A stretch of 64,000 nucleotides of DNA. Source: Verrucomicrobiales bacterium. GTDB taxonomy: Bacteria; Verrucomicrobiota; Verrucomicrobiia; Verrucomicrobiales; DEV007. Numbering within the stretch: the stretch's first letter is position 1; each line of letters starts with the position of its first letter. The translations under genes and the position numbers were made by a program. The DNA lies in NCBI GenBank assembly GCA_016795505.1, contig JAEUHH010000099.1, positions 1 through 64,000 of the forward strand. Reading direction: 5' to 3'. Below the pieces are notes generated by a model that searched no databases, was not told the DNA's origin, and saw only the letters and a list, made by a program, of their open reading frames with translations. Below, piece by piece: positions 8,732 to 17,511 of this stretch.

Positions 8732-9075
8732 GATGCCGGAGGCATCACAGCCATTAGCCGGTGGTTGAGGAGCGCAGCGACGACACCACCGGAGAGAAGG
8801 GAAAGGCAACCGAGCATCCCGGAGGGATGCCAGCGGGCGAGACAGCGCGCGGAATGGCGACTGGCTTGCATCCCTCCGGGATGCCCTGGAGTTTCTACCT
8901 TTTCGGGCCATTGAAGACTCATGGTTCGAGGCCCAGTGAAGTTGCGCGCAGCGGTGGATGCATCCAGATTGGCGTCTCCGTTGCCCCAAAGGGGCAAGAT
9001 GGGAAAGCCCAGGGCAGCCATGCCCTGGGTACCCCAGTTCCCCCATTTTTCTCAAGCCCTGAAGGGGCGAAATAC
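8732..9075. repeat. Left REP-like inverted arm of the transposase remnant
   Basis: Contains GATGCCGGAGGCATC with CAGCCATTAGCCGG and GGTGGTTGAGG at 8732-8792, then CATCCCGGAGGGATG and GCATCCCTCCGGGATGCCC with GGAGTTTCT, then the palindromes CCCAGGGCAGCCATGCCC (about 9007) and CCCTGAAGGGG (about 9057). The same strings in the same outside-to-inside order, reverse-complemented, occur on the other side of the transposase at 9540-9746. This is the arrangement of REP/BIME elements around a REP-associated tyrosine transposase. Confidence 0.75.
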
Positions 9076-9079
9076 CGGT

Positions 9080-9532
9080 ATGCCGCAATCACTTGCCCAA
9101 ATCCTGGTGCATCTGGTCTTCTCGACCAAAAACCGGGAACCGTGGTTGACGGACGCCATTCGTGACGAACTGCACGCCTACATTGGCGGCATCGTTGAAA
9201 ACCAAAAGGGAACCTTGCTCAAAGCCGGCTCGGTGAGCGATCACATCCACCTCTTGATCGCCCATCCCAGAACGTGCACGCCTTCCGATCTGGTGCAGGA
9301 AATCAAAACGGGTTCTTCCAAGTAGCTGAAGACCAAAGGCGCGCTATTTGCGAACTTTCACTGGCAGAGCGGCTTTGGGATTTTTTCGATCAGCCCCTCC
9401 CACCGGGCCGCATTGGAGGCTTACCTCGGCAATCAAGCCGAACACCATCGCGTGGTGACCTTTCAGGAAGAATACCGCCGCTTACTGGACAAATACGGTG
9501 TCGATAGGGATGAGCGTTACGTGTGGGATTGA
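9080..9532 (+). pseudogene. REP-associated (IS200-like, Y1) transposase broken by one amber codon
   Basis: The reading frame from ATG 9080 to TGA 9532 (150 codons) translates as a REP-associated tyrosine transposase: MPQSLAQILVHLVFSTKNR at the start, the HUH metal site DHIHLLIAH, EIKTGSSK, then HWQSGFGIFSIS, and the region of the nucleophile, AALEAYLGNQAEHH. The frame is intact except for TAG at 9323-9325, exactly where family members usually have Trp (S-S-K-W-[LI]-K-T). A single TGG to TAG change explains it. The stop removes the catalytic tyrosine helix, so the protein should be inactive. Since everything after the stop is still conserved, inactivation looks recent. Inverted REP-like arms flank it. 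Confidence 0.88.
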
Positions 9533-9539
9533 ACGAGTT

Positions 9540-9746
9540 TGCGCCCCGGTTGCGCCCTTTCAGGGCTTTCGGTTTGGGTGGTGACGCGGACCCAAGGCGC
9601 TGCCTTGGGCTTTCGCATGACGCCCCTGTGGGGCGAAAAATGGAGAAACTCCAGGGCATCCCTCCGGGCTGCCCGAATGGGGACGGATGGACCGGTGGTA
9701 TCGCTGCGCTCAACCACCGGCTAATGGCTGTGATGCCTGCGGCATC
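9540..9746. repeat. Right REP-like inverted arm of the transposase remnant
   Basis: Carries, in inverse order and on the opposite strand, the strings of the left arm: CCCTTTCAGGG, CCCAAGGCGCTGCCTTGGG, GAGAAACTCCAGGGCATCCC, then CCGGTGGT and CAACCACCGG with CTAATGGCTGTGATGCC at 9692-9746. The outermost 55-60 bp match the left arm (8732-8792) with only small gaps. The two arms define the ends of a unit of about 1 kb. Confidence 0.75.
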
Positions 9747-9801
9747 TATTCCGCTCGAAAAACCCATTTGCACCGACGAACCGTCTGAATCCCGCGCCAT
9801 T

Positions 9802-9911
9802 CCGATCCAACCCAGTCCGATCTCCGATCCAACCCGGTCCGACCTCCGATCCAACCCGGTCCGACCTCCGATCCAACCCGGTACGATCGCCGATCAGACC
9901 CGGTTGCATCG
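9802..9911. repeat. 22-bp repeat cluster A (5 units)
   Basis: Five contiguous 22-bp units start at 9802, 9824, 9846, 9868 and 9890. Each has the frame CCGATC, two variable bases, ACCC, a variable middle and a GATCG, ACCT or ATCG end. Units 2 and 3 are identical. This is the largest of six clusters of one dispersed family (others at 17468, 22647, 37528, 50295 and 58793). It lies 65 bases upstream of the exported-protein gene at 9976, with no gene between. Confidence 0.9.
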
Positions 9912-9975
9912 GAAATCGCGCGAAACTTCCCCGCGGCAGGACGGTTTAGGTACGAGGCCCTGACGACTCCCAGCC

Positions 9976-10671
9976 ATGTTTTTGCCTCCCACCCGCCCGA
10001 TCCTGCTGCTGCTGCCCTGCCTGGCAGCCGGTCTGGCTTGGGGTCAGGAGACGGTGCCGCTGAAGCCGGCCGAAGCCCGCGAAATCGGCCTCCCGGAGGC
10101 CGTGGCGCCGGACCACTTCAGCCTGCTGGTCACCCAGTCGCCTTTCACCCGCTCGCTGAATCTCTCCGATTCGCTGATCCTGACCGGCATCGCCACGATG
10201 GATGGCAAGAAAGTCGCCACCCTGATGAACAAGGAGACCAAGGAGACCTACGTCGTCTCCGATGAGCCCAACGCCCAAGGCTGGAAGATGGTCGATGTGG
10301 CCGGCGACGAGGCGCTCGACCGCGTCTCGGCCAAAATCTCAGTGGAGGGCGGCGAAGTGGTGACGGTGCGCTACTCCGACTGGGCGCTGAAGCCAGGCGA
10401 GGCCAAGCCGGCCACCGGCGGCGGCGGCGAGATCCGCGAGGGCGAGCGGCGCGGCTTCGGACGCGGAGAAGGCCGCGGTGAGGGACGCCCGCCCTTTGGC
10501 GGTCCCAGCCCCGAGATGCGGTCCCGCATCGAGGCGTTGCCCGAGGCGCAGAGACAGAAGCTTTTCGATCACATGATGAAGCTGCGCATGGAAAAGCCCG
10601 ACATGAGTTGGGAGGAGCGGGGCCAGGAATTCCAGAAAACGCTGGAGAAAATGGAGAGAAAAGCCCATTGA
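9976..10671 (+). CDS. Exported hypothetical protein upstream of GspD
   Basis: 231 residues with a clear signal peptide (MFLPPTRPILLLLPCLAAGLAWGQ). A folded region at about 25-145 contains SPFTRSLNLSDSLILTGIATMDGKKVATLMNKET, which recalls the periplasmic domain of GspC-like/type II secretion linker proteins: a short beta region handling a conserved regulatory loop. I cannot make this firm. It continues with a Gly/Arg-rich linker (about 145-175, GRGEGRGEGR) and a charged helical C-terminus. It sits 142 bases upstream of the secretin gene on the same strand, and this pairing suggests that it works with that secretin in the periplasm. No membrane anchor other than the signal is present. Confidence 0.75.
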   Translation: MFLPPTRPILLLLPCLAAGLAWGQETVPLKPAEAREIGLPEAVAPDHFSLLVTQSPFTRSLNLSDSLILTGIATMDGKKVATLMNKETKETYVVSDEPNAQGWKMVDVAGDEALDRVSAKISVEGGEVVTVRYSDWALKPGEAKPATGGGGEIREGERRGFGRGEGRGEGRPPFGGPSPEMRSRIEALPEAQRQKLFDHMMKLRMEKPDMSWEERGQEFQKTLEKMERKAH

Positions 10672-10813
10672 CCTGCATCCCCGCCTTGTTCCCGCCGATT
10701 TTCGGACTCGACCTGACCGCAGCTTCATGATGGACTTGTGAGAGGACGCAAAAGCGTCTAAAGCCTTTTGCCGTCCGGTCCGTGCGCGGGTCGGGCGGCT
10801 TTCCGAAACACAC

Positions 10814-13800
10814 ATGAACACACAGACAGGCGTCACGCCTCGCCACCCCGGCGAGGCGAAACGGATTCTTTTCCCCAATGCCCGGCTCGGGCTGCTGCTG
10901 GCATGCCTCGCGACGCCGGCGGCGACCACGATCTCCACCGCACAGACGGCCGCTCCGCCCCCAGTGAATGCCCGGCTGCATCTGCTGGCCCAGGCACAGA
11001 AGGCAGCCGCCCAGACCGAGGCTCCAGCCGCTCCGCCGGCGACTCCAGCCGCACCCGCCGCCGCGGAGGAAAAGCCGGCCCCAGCCGACACTCCCGCACC
11101 CGCCGCTCCTGCGCCTGCTCCAGCTCCCGCCGCCCCAGCGGCTGCCGATGCCGCCGCTCCGGCCCAGACACCCGCAGCGACTCCCGACGGCGCTGCGCCC
11201 CAGGCACCGGGCGCCGGACCGGGTGGTGGACGCAGTGGCTTTGGTCCCGGTGGCGGATTCGGCCCGGGCGGCGGCTTTGGCGGCCGGAGTGGCTTCGGCC
11301 CCGCCGGCGGAGCCGCTGGTGCCGCGGAAGGAGCGACCGGCCTGGTCCAGGGCCCGGGCGGCCGGGTCTCGCTGCAATTTCCGCTGAATCCCGTCTCGGA
11401 CCTGCTGAACATCTACGAGCGGCTCATCGCCAAGACGATCGTGAAGGACACGACGGTCTTCGAAGGGCCGCAGGTGTCGCTGGTGACGCCGGGCGACGTG
11501 GACCGGCAGGAGGCGATCCGCCTGATCGAGGCCACGCTGCTGGTGAATGGCTACGTGATCGTCGCGGAGCCGGACCAGAACAGTGTGAAGGTGCTCTTCG
11601 GCGGCCAGCGCCAGGGCGGGCAGAGCGCTTCCTTCAGCGAGGGCATCGTCATTTACTCCGACGACGATCCGCTGCCGTCGGGCGAGACGCTGGTGGGCTA
11701 CTTCATGAAGCTGGACTTCATCGCACCGGAAACGGCGGCGACTCTGTTCGGAAATCACGTGGTGCTCAATGAATTCGGCCGCATCACCCCCATCGCGACG
11801 CCGCCCGGCCTGCTGATCACCGAGAGCAGCAGCATCGTGCGGCAGTTGATCCAGTTGAAGAAGATTATCGACGTCTCGACGGAGGAGGCTCCGCTGCTGA
11901 CTCAGTTCGTCAAACTCGAGTATGCCGAAGCCAACGTGGTCGCCCAGATCATCCAGGCCGCCATGGATGCCCGGATGGAGGAGCGCCAGCGCCAGAGTGC
12001 CAACGGCCGCACCGTCTCGGGCCAGCGGCCGGCGACCAATCAGCAGGGAGGCAGCGGACAATCCAGTGGTGGCAGTTCCTCATCCGGCCAGCAGCAGCAG
12101 CCCGCCCAGTACGTCCGCCTGCCCGATGGCCGCACCGTCGCCGCGACCAATGCGAATTCGGGCATCGGCACGGCCGACATGCCGGCGGCCCAGGTGATTC
12201 CGGACGACCGCCTGAACCGCGTCATGGTCGTCGCAGCACCGACCGACGTGGCTTATGTCATTGAGATGATCAAGGAGTTCGATCAGCCTCTGGAGAATCC
12301 GGACCCGATCGAGCGACCACTGAATCACGTCAAAGCCAACGACATTCTGCCCGTCATCGTCGACGTGTTGCAGGATACCGGCACCGGCCAGACCATGCTG
12401 CCGGGCGGCCGACAGATCGACACCCGCCCCACTCCGGTGACGAGTTCCCAACTCGCGACTCTGACGGGCGTCAATCGCAACACGCAGAACCAGCAGAACC
12501 GGAACACTTCGGCAGACTCGGACGCGACCACCGCCGTCGGCGGACGGGCGGACCAGATCGCCTTCCCGATCGACGAAGTCGCCCCGCTTTCGGTCCTCGT
12601 CGGCAAGACGCGGCTCATCGCGGATCGGCAGAACAATGCCATCATCGTCATCGGCAACGAGGAAAACCAGAAGATCGTCCTCGACATCATCGACCGCCTC
12701 GACCGCAAACCGCTCCAGGTCTATCTCGCCACCGTGATCGGCGAACTGACGCTGACGGATGAGGTCGAATTCGGGGTCGACTACCTCCAGAAGTTTATCC
12801 AATTCGACAAGAACAATCCGGCCGACGGCGGCATCGCCTCCAGCCTGATCAACAGTCGCGACGAGCTCACCGAATCGGTCGCCGACCTGCGCGACAGCCT
12901 CATCACCACGCCATTCGGACCGGCCTCCGGCCTCAATGTTTACGGGCAAATCGGCGAGTCGCTCGATGTCATCGTGACCGCCCTGCAGAAGAACGAGAAC
13001 TTCAAGGTCCTCTCCCGCCCCGTCGTTTACACGCAAAACGGCAAGCGCGCCGAGATCACCAGCGGCCAGGAAGTGCCCTACCCGGAAAGCTCGCTCAGCG
13101 ACACGAACAACCCGAACTCGGTTCGCTCCACCACCGCCTACAAGGACGTGGTGCTGAAGCTGGAGGTGCTGCCCACCATCAACGAGAACAACGAAGTCAC
13201 CCTCGACGTGGTGCAGATCAACGACCGCGTCGTCGGCGAGCAGTTGATCGACCAGAACCTGATCCCGGTCATCGGCAAGCAGGAGCTGAACACCACCGTG
13301 ACCATTCCCAACAAGTCCACCATCGTCCTGGGTGGTCTCATCGCCGAGCGGGACGACATTTCGGACTCCGGAGTGCCTTTCCTCAAGAACATCCCCATCG
13401 TCGGCAACGCGGTGAAGTCCACCGCCAAGACGAAGGCCCGCACGGAGCTGATGATCTTCATCCAGCCCATCGTGGTTCGGGAGGACTCGGACGCCTTCGC
13501 CGCGAGCCACGACGAGGATGTGCGCAGCGACATCGGAGCCGAAGCCGCGCGGGTTTTCCCCGAGCCGACCGTTCCCACCCTGCAAAACGCCGCCACCGAG
13601 ACCATCGAGATGGAAAAGGAAGCCAGACGGGGCCTCATCGGCCGCCTCGGGCAGCGCATCCTGGGTAAAAAGCCGATCGGTGACGGTCGCCCGGTGATCA
13701 TCGACCCCGCTCCGACCGATCCGAACGTGACCGATGTCGTGCTGCCCGAGTGGCAGCCGGAGCCCACCGCGACGCGGCCTCCCGCCCCGCGCTCGCCGAT

Positions 13801-13816
13801 CCGTCGCAATCGCTGA
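10814..13816 (+). CDS. gspD: Type II secretion-type secretin (GspD-like)
   Basis: 1000-residue outer-membrane secretin subunit, longer than proteobacterial GspD (about 650-700). A signal segment (about 20-45) is followed by a low-complexity Ala/Pro region (about 50-140) and a Gly/Phe-rich stretch (about 140-180). N-domains follow, starting near RVSLQFPLNPVSDLLNIYE, including an N-domain insertion rich in Gln/Gly/Ser (about 395-435). The C-terminal pore domain (about 690-920) has the secretin hallmarks VPYPESS, LKLEVLPTINENNEVTLDV, the KSTIVLGGLI strand and GVPFLKNIPIVGNAVK. The S-domain-like tail is long and charged. No other gsp genes (E, F, G) are nearby, so the rest of the apparatus must be encoded elsewhere. 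The Verrucomicrobia often scatter these genes. Co-oriented with the exported protein upstream. Confidence 0.9.
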   Translation: MNTQTGVTPRHPGEAKRILFPNARLGLLLACLATPAATTISTAQTAAPPPVNARLHLLAQAQKAAAQTEAPAAPPATPAAPAAAEEKPAPADTPAPAAPAPAPAPAAPAAADAAAPAQTPAATPDGAAPQAPGAGPGGGRSGFGPGGGFGPGGGFGGRSGFGPAGGAAGAAEGATGLVQGPGGRVSLQFPLNPVSDLLNIYERLIAKTIVKDTTVFEGPQVSLVTPGDVDRQEAIRLIEATLLVNGYVIVAEPDQNSVKVLFGGQRQGGQSASFSEGIVIYSDDDPLPSGETLVGYFMKLDFIAPETAATLFGNHVVLNEFGRITPIATPPGLLITESSSIVRQLIQLKKIIDVSTEEAPLLTQFVKLEYAEANVVAQIIQAAMDARMEERQRQSANGRTVSGQRPATNQQGGSGQSSGGSSSSGQQQQPAQYVRLPDGRTVAATNANSGIGTADMPAAQVIPDDRLNRVMVVAAPTDVAYVIEMIKEFDQPLENPDPIERPLNHVKANDILPVIVDVLQDTGTGQTMLPGGRQIDTRPTPVTSSQLATLTGVNRNTQNQQNRNTSADSDATTAVGGRADQIAFPIDEVAPLSVLVGKTRLIADRQNNAIIVIGNEENQKIVLDIIDRLDRKPLQVYLATVIGELTLTDEVEFGVDYLQKFIQFDKNNPADGGIASSLINSRDELTESVADLRDSLITTPFGPASGLNVYGQIGESLDVIVTALQKNENFKVLSRPVVYTQNGKRAEITSGQEVPYPESSLSDTNNPNSVRSTTAYKDVVLKLEVLPTINENNEVTLDVVQINDRVVGEQLIDQNLIPVIGKQELNTTVTIPNKSTIVLGGLIAERDDISDSGVPFLKNIPIVGNAVKSTAKTKARTELMIFIQPIVVREDSDAFAASHDEDVRSDIGAEAARVFPEPTVPTLQNAATETIEMEKEARRGLIGRLGQRILGKKPIGDGRPVIIDPAPTDPNVTDVVLPEWQPEPTATRPPAPRSPIRRNR

Positions 13817-13836
13817 TTCCCTGATCGGACCGCCCC

Positions 13837-15138
13837 ATGCGTTCCCACCCGCTTTATCGCCTGATGGCCGGCCTCGCTCTGATCGGCAGCAGCGCGGCCC
13901 TCGCCCAGGAGCCGGCGGCTTCGTCGCTTTGGGATCTCGCGGCCTTGGAAAAAGCCCCCGCCCATCGCTGGATCGACCAGTCGCGCCCCATCCACTCGCT
14001 GCTCTACACGGGCGAGACCTATCAGGGAAAGCCCACCGAAGTCTTCGCCTATTTCGCCAGCCCCGCCACCCTCGCCGGCGGTGGTGTAAAGCCGGCCGAC
14101 CGCTCCTATCCCGCCGTGGTGCTGATCCACGGCGGTGGCGGCACGGCTTTCGCCGAATGGGTACACCTCTGGGCCCGGCGCGGCTATGCCGCCATTGCCA
14201 TGGATCTCTCCGGACGGCGCCCGCCCGAGGTGGAGTACGACCCGCAAACCGGCGCCTTCGTCCGTCACCTCGCCCACGACCAGAAGACGCGCACCCGGCT
14301 GGAGAATGGCGGCCCCGAGCAGGGACATCCCGAGAAATTCGACTCCATCGGCGGCGACCACCGCGACGATTGGCCCTGGCACGCCGTTTCCAGCGTGATC
14401 CGGGCGCATTCGTTGATCCGTTCCTTCCCCGAAGTCGATCCCGACCGCACCGCCGTCACCGGCATCAGTTGGGGTGGCTACACCACCTGCCTGGTCGCCT
14501 CAGTGGACACGCGTTTTCGCGCCGCCGTGCCCGTCTATGGCTGCGGCTTTCTCCACGAGGGCGAGTCGGTGCAGAAAAAATCCATCGACGCCCTCGATCC
14601 TGCGCACCGGGCGGAGTGGGTGCGCCGTTATGATCCATCCAGCCACCTCGTCCGCTGCCGAGTGCCCATCCTGTTCGTCAACGGCACCCACGACATCCAT
14701 TACCCGCTCGACAGCTACCTCCGATCCTATGCCTTGGTCCCGGGTGAGAAATCGATCCGCATCGAGCCGCGCATGGCCCATGGTCATCCGCCCGGCTGGA
14801 AGCCCGAAGAGATCGGCCTTTTCATCGACAGCCACTGCCGCGACGGCAAGCCCCTGCCCCGCCCCGGCCGCCCGGCGATCGCCGCCGACGGGCAGATCAG
14901 CGTGGCGGTCGAAAGCCCCGTAGCCCTGAAAAGCACCACGCTGCATCACAGCACCGCGGACGGTCTCCGCTCCGGGCGCGAATGGCTGAGCACCCCGGCC
15001 ACCATCAACGGCCTCACCGTCACCGCTCCCGCCCCACCGTCGGGGACGAACACCTGGTTCCTCACCATCACTGACGAGCGCGGCGCCCTGGTGAGCACCG
15101 AAGTCGTCTTCTCGCCCCCGCTCCCGTCGGCTCCCTGA
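13837..15138 (+). CDS. Exported alpha/beta hydrolase, probable acetyl esterase or peptidase-like
   Basis: 433 residues with a signal peptide (MRSHPLYRLMAGLALIGSSAALAQ). The hydrolase fold is clear: oxyanion region VLIHGGGGTAF (96-105), nucleophile elbow GISWGG with S211, probable acid D286 in NGTHDIHYP and probable catalytic His in MAHGHPPG (H315 or H317). This architecture matches the prolyl oligopeptidase/acetyl xylan esterase-like hydrolases that Verrucomicrobia export for polysaccharide processing; the true substrate cannot be read from the sequence. After residue about 340 there is an extra beta-rich C-terminal domain of about 90 residues. The gene starts 20 bases after the secretin stop, so it is probably co-transcribed with it and could be a secreted client. 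Confidence 0.88.
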   Translation: MRSHPLYRLMAGLALIGSSAALAQEPAASSLWDLAALEKAPAHRWIDQSRPIHSLLYTGETYQGKPTEVFAYFASPATLAGGGVKPADRSYPAVVLIHGGGGTAFAEWVHLWARRGYAAIAMDLSGRRPPEVEYDPQTGAFVRHLAHDQKTRTRLENGGPEQGHPEKFDSIGGDHRDDWPWHAVSSVIRAHSLIRSFPEVDPDRTAVTGISWGGYTTCLVASVDTRFRAAVPVYGCGFLHEGESVQKKSIDALDPAHRAEWVRRYDPSSHLVRCRVPILFVNGTHDIHYPLDSYLRSYALVPGEKSIRIEPRMAHGHPPGWKPEEIGLFIDSHCRDGKPLPRPGRPAIAADGQISVAVESPVALKSTTLHHSTADGLRSGREWLSTPATINGLTVTAPAPPSGTNTWFLTITDERGALVSTEVVFSPPLPSAP

Positions 15139-15159
15139 GGCGCCGCCCTTTTCCTTTGG

Positions 15160-15525
15160 TCAGCGGGTGGGATCCCACGATTTCATTTCCTGACCGAAGC
15201 CGACCAGCTCATATTCCTCCGCTTCCTCCACATCCTCCTGGAGCGGAGCAAAGCGATCAGCCCGGAAGCCCAGTTCTTGTTTGATGCTGGAGTAGGGATC
15301 GTCCGGATTGAGCAGCTCCTCCAACAGGATCAGGATGTCATAGTCCGCTCCGGCAACGACGAGGTTCGCATCCTTCGTCAGGCCGAACTGGGGATTCGAC
15401 TTGCCCGGCCGCATCGCGCGCACCGTGTAAACGGAATTCTTTTTGGGCAGAGACTTGTAGAGATCGAAGACCCAGGGATCGAACTGGTCGTCGATGCACA
15501 CCACGCGTTGGCCGGTCTGGAACAT
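15160..15525 (-). CDS. Small conserved hypothetical protein
   Basis: 121 residues, soluble and acidic, with no signal peptide. The pattern QRVVCIDDQFDPWVFDLY...VYTVRAMRPGKS near the N-terminus and QELGFRADRFAPLQED near the C-terminus resembles a small family of unknown function that I know from Verrucomicrobia and from prophage-like regions, which have a short SH3-like beta fold. I do not know a function. It is convergent with the hydrolase gene, 21 bases between the stops, and it lies downstream of the Na/Pi symporter on the same strand, 109 bases away. Confidence 0.75.
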   Translation of the reverse strand: MFQTGQRVVCIDDQFDPWVFDLYKSLPKKNSVYTVRAMRPGKSNPQFGLTKDANLVVAGADYDILILLEELLNPDDPYSSIKQELGFRADRFAPLQEDVEEAEEYELVGFGQEMKSWDPTR

Positions 15526-15634
15526 GGTCGGAAAAAGGCGTCGGAGAAGGTTGAATGATGCAATTCAGCGCACCCAATACGACCACCCCTGTGCCGATGC
15601 CAGCAAAAAGCCACGCTTTGCCCCCTGCCGCCCC

Positions 15635-17305
15635 TCAGCTCGCGGCCGGAGGCAACTCCGCGATCGGCCGCACCATCCGGGCGATCCGCTTGGCGAAATA
15701 ATAAATGCGTTTCAGGTTCTCGATCACATCGGACTCGATGCGGAACGCCTCGCTCCGCTGCGGCTCGGCGGCGGCGAGCCGCTCGATCACCCTGGCTTCC
15801 GCCAGATCGGCGAGCCGCTGGATCTCCGCCTTCGCCGCCACCACCGTCTCCGCGGCGGCCGCATCGCGATCGATCAGGGCGTGAATCACCGCGTCCACCG
15901 CCCAGCTCACCTTGCGATGCAGTTCCGCCAGCACCTCACCGGTGCCCTCGCTGATCTCCACGCCCCGTCGGATGCGCTCCATTCCCGCCTCGACCAGGTC
16001 GGTCTCGACCATGTCGCCGATGCTCTCGAAATGGTTCGCCGCCATCAGACAATCGCGCAGCGACTCCGCCTCCTCCGGCCGCAGATGCCGCTGGGACAGG
16101 CGGCCCAGATAGGTCACGATCGCCTCGTGCAGCGCGTCGATCTCATTGTCGTCGCGGCGCAGTTCCTCCAGATCCTGCCGCGTTCCGTAGAGCACATGAG
16201 GTAACGCCCCATGCAGCATCTTCAACGCACCGGCTCCGAGCCGCGACAGCTCCTTGCGCGCCAGATCCAGCGCCACCGGCGCCGTGTCGAGGAACATGTC
16301 GTCGAGGAACTTCACCTCGCTCAGCCGCACCGCATCCTCCGGCCGCACCGGAGCCATCCAGCGGATCAATCGGGCCAGCGGGCCGGTAAAGCCCAGCAGC
16401 AGCACCGTGTTCGCCACATTGAAGACCGTGTGCGCATTGGCGATCTCCCGGACCGTGTCATCGGGCGACAGCCAGCGCACCACCGATGCCATCTCCGGGA
16501 TGAAGCCGGCCCACAACGCCACGCCGATGACATTGAACAACAGATGAGCCAGCGCCGCCTGCGCCGCCTCGCGCGGCTTGCCGATCGCTCCCAGCATCGC
16601 CGTCACGCAGGTGCCGATGTTGGCGCCGAAGATCAGGGCGATTCCTCCCTCCAGCGAAATGAAGCCCTGACCAGCCAGCACGATCACGATCACCGTCGTC
16701 GCAGACGAACTCTGGATCACTGCCGTGACCGCCGCCGCCGTCGCAATGCCCGCCACCGGATGATCCATCCGCCGCATCCAGTCGATGAACGGCTGGTATG
16801 ACTGGAGCGGCCCCGTCGCCTCGCTCATCAGCTCCATGCCAAAAAACAGCAGCCCCAGCCCCATCACCATCGCCCCTTGGAATTCCCCTTTCCTCCCGCG
16901 GCCGATCAGATGCCAGCCAAAGCCGCCCGCCACCAGCAGCAGCGCATAGTCCGTAATGTCGAACGCCGCGATCTGCGCCGTCACCGTGGTGCCGATGTTG
17001 GCGCCCATGATCACCCCGATCGCCTGGCTCAGCGACATCAGCCCCGCCGAGATGAAGCCTATCGTCAGCACCGTCGTCACCGAGGACGACTGGATCACCG
17101 CCGTCGTCAGCGCCCCGGCCAGTGCCCCTTTCAGCGGATTCGTCGTCATCCGCGCGATCCATTGCCGCATCCGGGTGCCTGCGACCACCTTCAGCGACCG
17201 GCTCATCAGGTCCATCCCGTAGAGGAACAACGCCAAGCCACCCGCGACCCCCATCAGCAGGGGGCCGACCGGCAGCGGGACTGACACCGGATCCGCGGGG
17301 GGCAT
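15635..17305 (-). CDS. Na+/Pi cotransporter family protein with PhoU-like domain
   Basis: 556 residues from ATG 17305. The start is chosen because the first membrane helix follows at about 12-30 (GPLLMGVAGGLALFLYGMDLM), whereas the upstream 68 codons look non-coding and overlap a repeat cluster. Two inverted QSSS repeats, the signature of the PNaS family, are present: AVIQSSSVTTVLTIGF and AVIQSSSATTVIVIVLAG. About eight to nine membrane helices occupy residues 10-330. The C-terminal 200 residues are cytoplasmic and helical, with two PhoU-like repeats (for example ANHFESIGDMVETDLVEAG). These proteins import phosphate with sodium, with the PhoU part thought to regulate transport. No pst or pho genes are adjacent. 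Confidence 0.92.
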   Translation of the reverse strand: MPPADPVSVPLPVGPLLMGVAGGLALFLYGMDLMSRSLKVVAGTRMRQWIARMTTNPLKGALAGALTTAVIQSSSVTTVLTIGFISAGLMSLSQAIGVIMGANIGTTVTAQIAAFDITDYALLLVAGGFGWHLIGRGRKGEFQGAMVMGLGLLFFGMELMSEATGPLQSYQPFIDWMRRMDHPVAGIATAAAVTAVIQSSSATTVIVIVLAGQGFISLEGGIALIFGANIGTCVTAMLGAIGKPREAAQAALAHLLFNVIGVALWAGFIPEMASVVRWLSPDDTVREIANAHTVFNVANTVLLLGFTGPLARLIRWMAPVRPEDAVRLSEVKFLDDMFLDTAPVALDLARKELSRLGAGALKMLHGALPHVLYGTRQDLEELRRDDNEIDALHEAIVTYLGRLSQRHLRPEEAESLRDCLMAANHFESIGDMVETDLVEAGMERIRRGVEISEGTGEVLAELHRKVSWAVDAVIHALIDRDAAAAETVVAAKAEIQRLADLAEARVIERLAAAEPQRSEAFRIESDVIENLKRIYYFAKRIARMVRPIAELPPAAS

Positions 17306-17467
17306 CGAGAAAGAGAGGGAAACAACCAGACACCCTCCGCCCACCGGGCATCGCGCCGGACCCGCGGAAAGGTGACGAGACTGTAACACAGACCCACCCG
17401 TCCCCACCAGCCATCCCTTGCCCAAAAGCCGCGCATCGGTTGGCGTGCCGCGACGACAGTCGGGATT

Positions 17468-17511
17468 CCGATGAGACCCTGTTGGATCGCCGATCGAACA
17501 GGGTCTCATCA
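17468..17511. repeat. 22-bp repeat cluster B (2 units, head to head, long palindrome)
   Basis: Two 22-bp units, 17468-17489 and 17490-17511. Unlike other clusters they face each other, giving a near-perfect 41-bp palindrome at 17470-17510: 20-base arms beginning GATGAGACCCTGTT, one mismatch, one central base. It lies between the divergent Na/Pi symporter and delta-60 genes. Confidence 0.88.

Noticed and set aside
9323-9325. Programmed read-through or recoding of TAG in the transposase
   Set aside because: TAG is used as a normal terminator elsewhere (for example 993-995 and 3104-3106), and no recoding element is visible; a point mutation is simpler.
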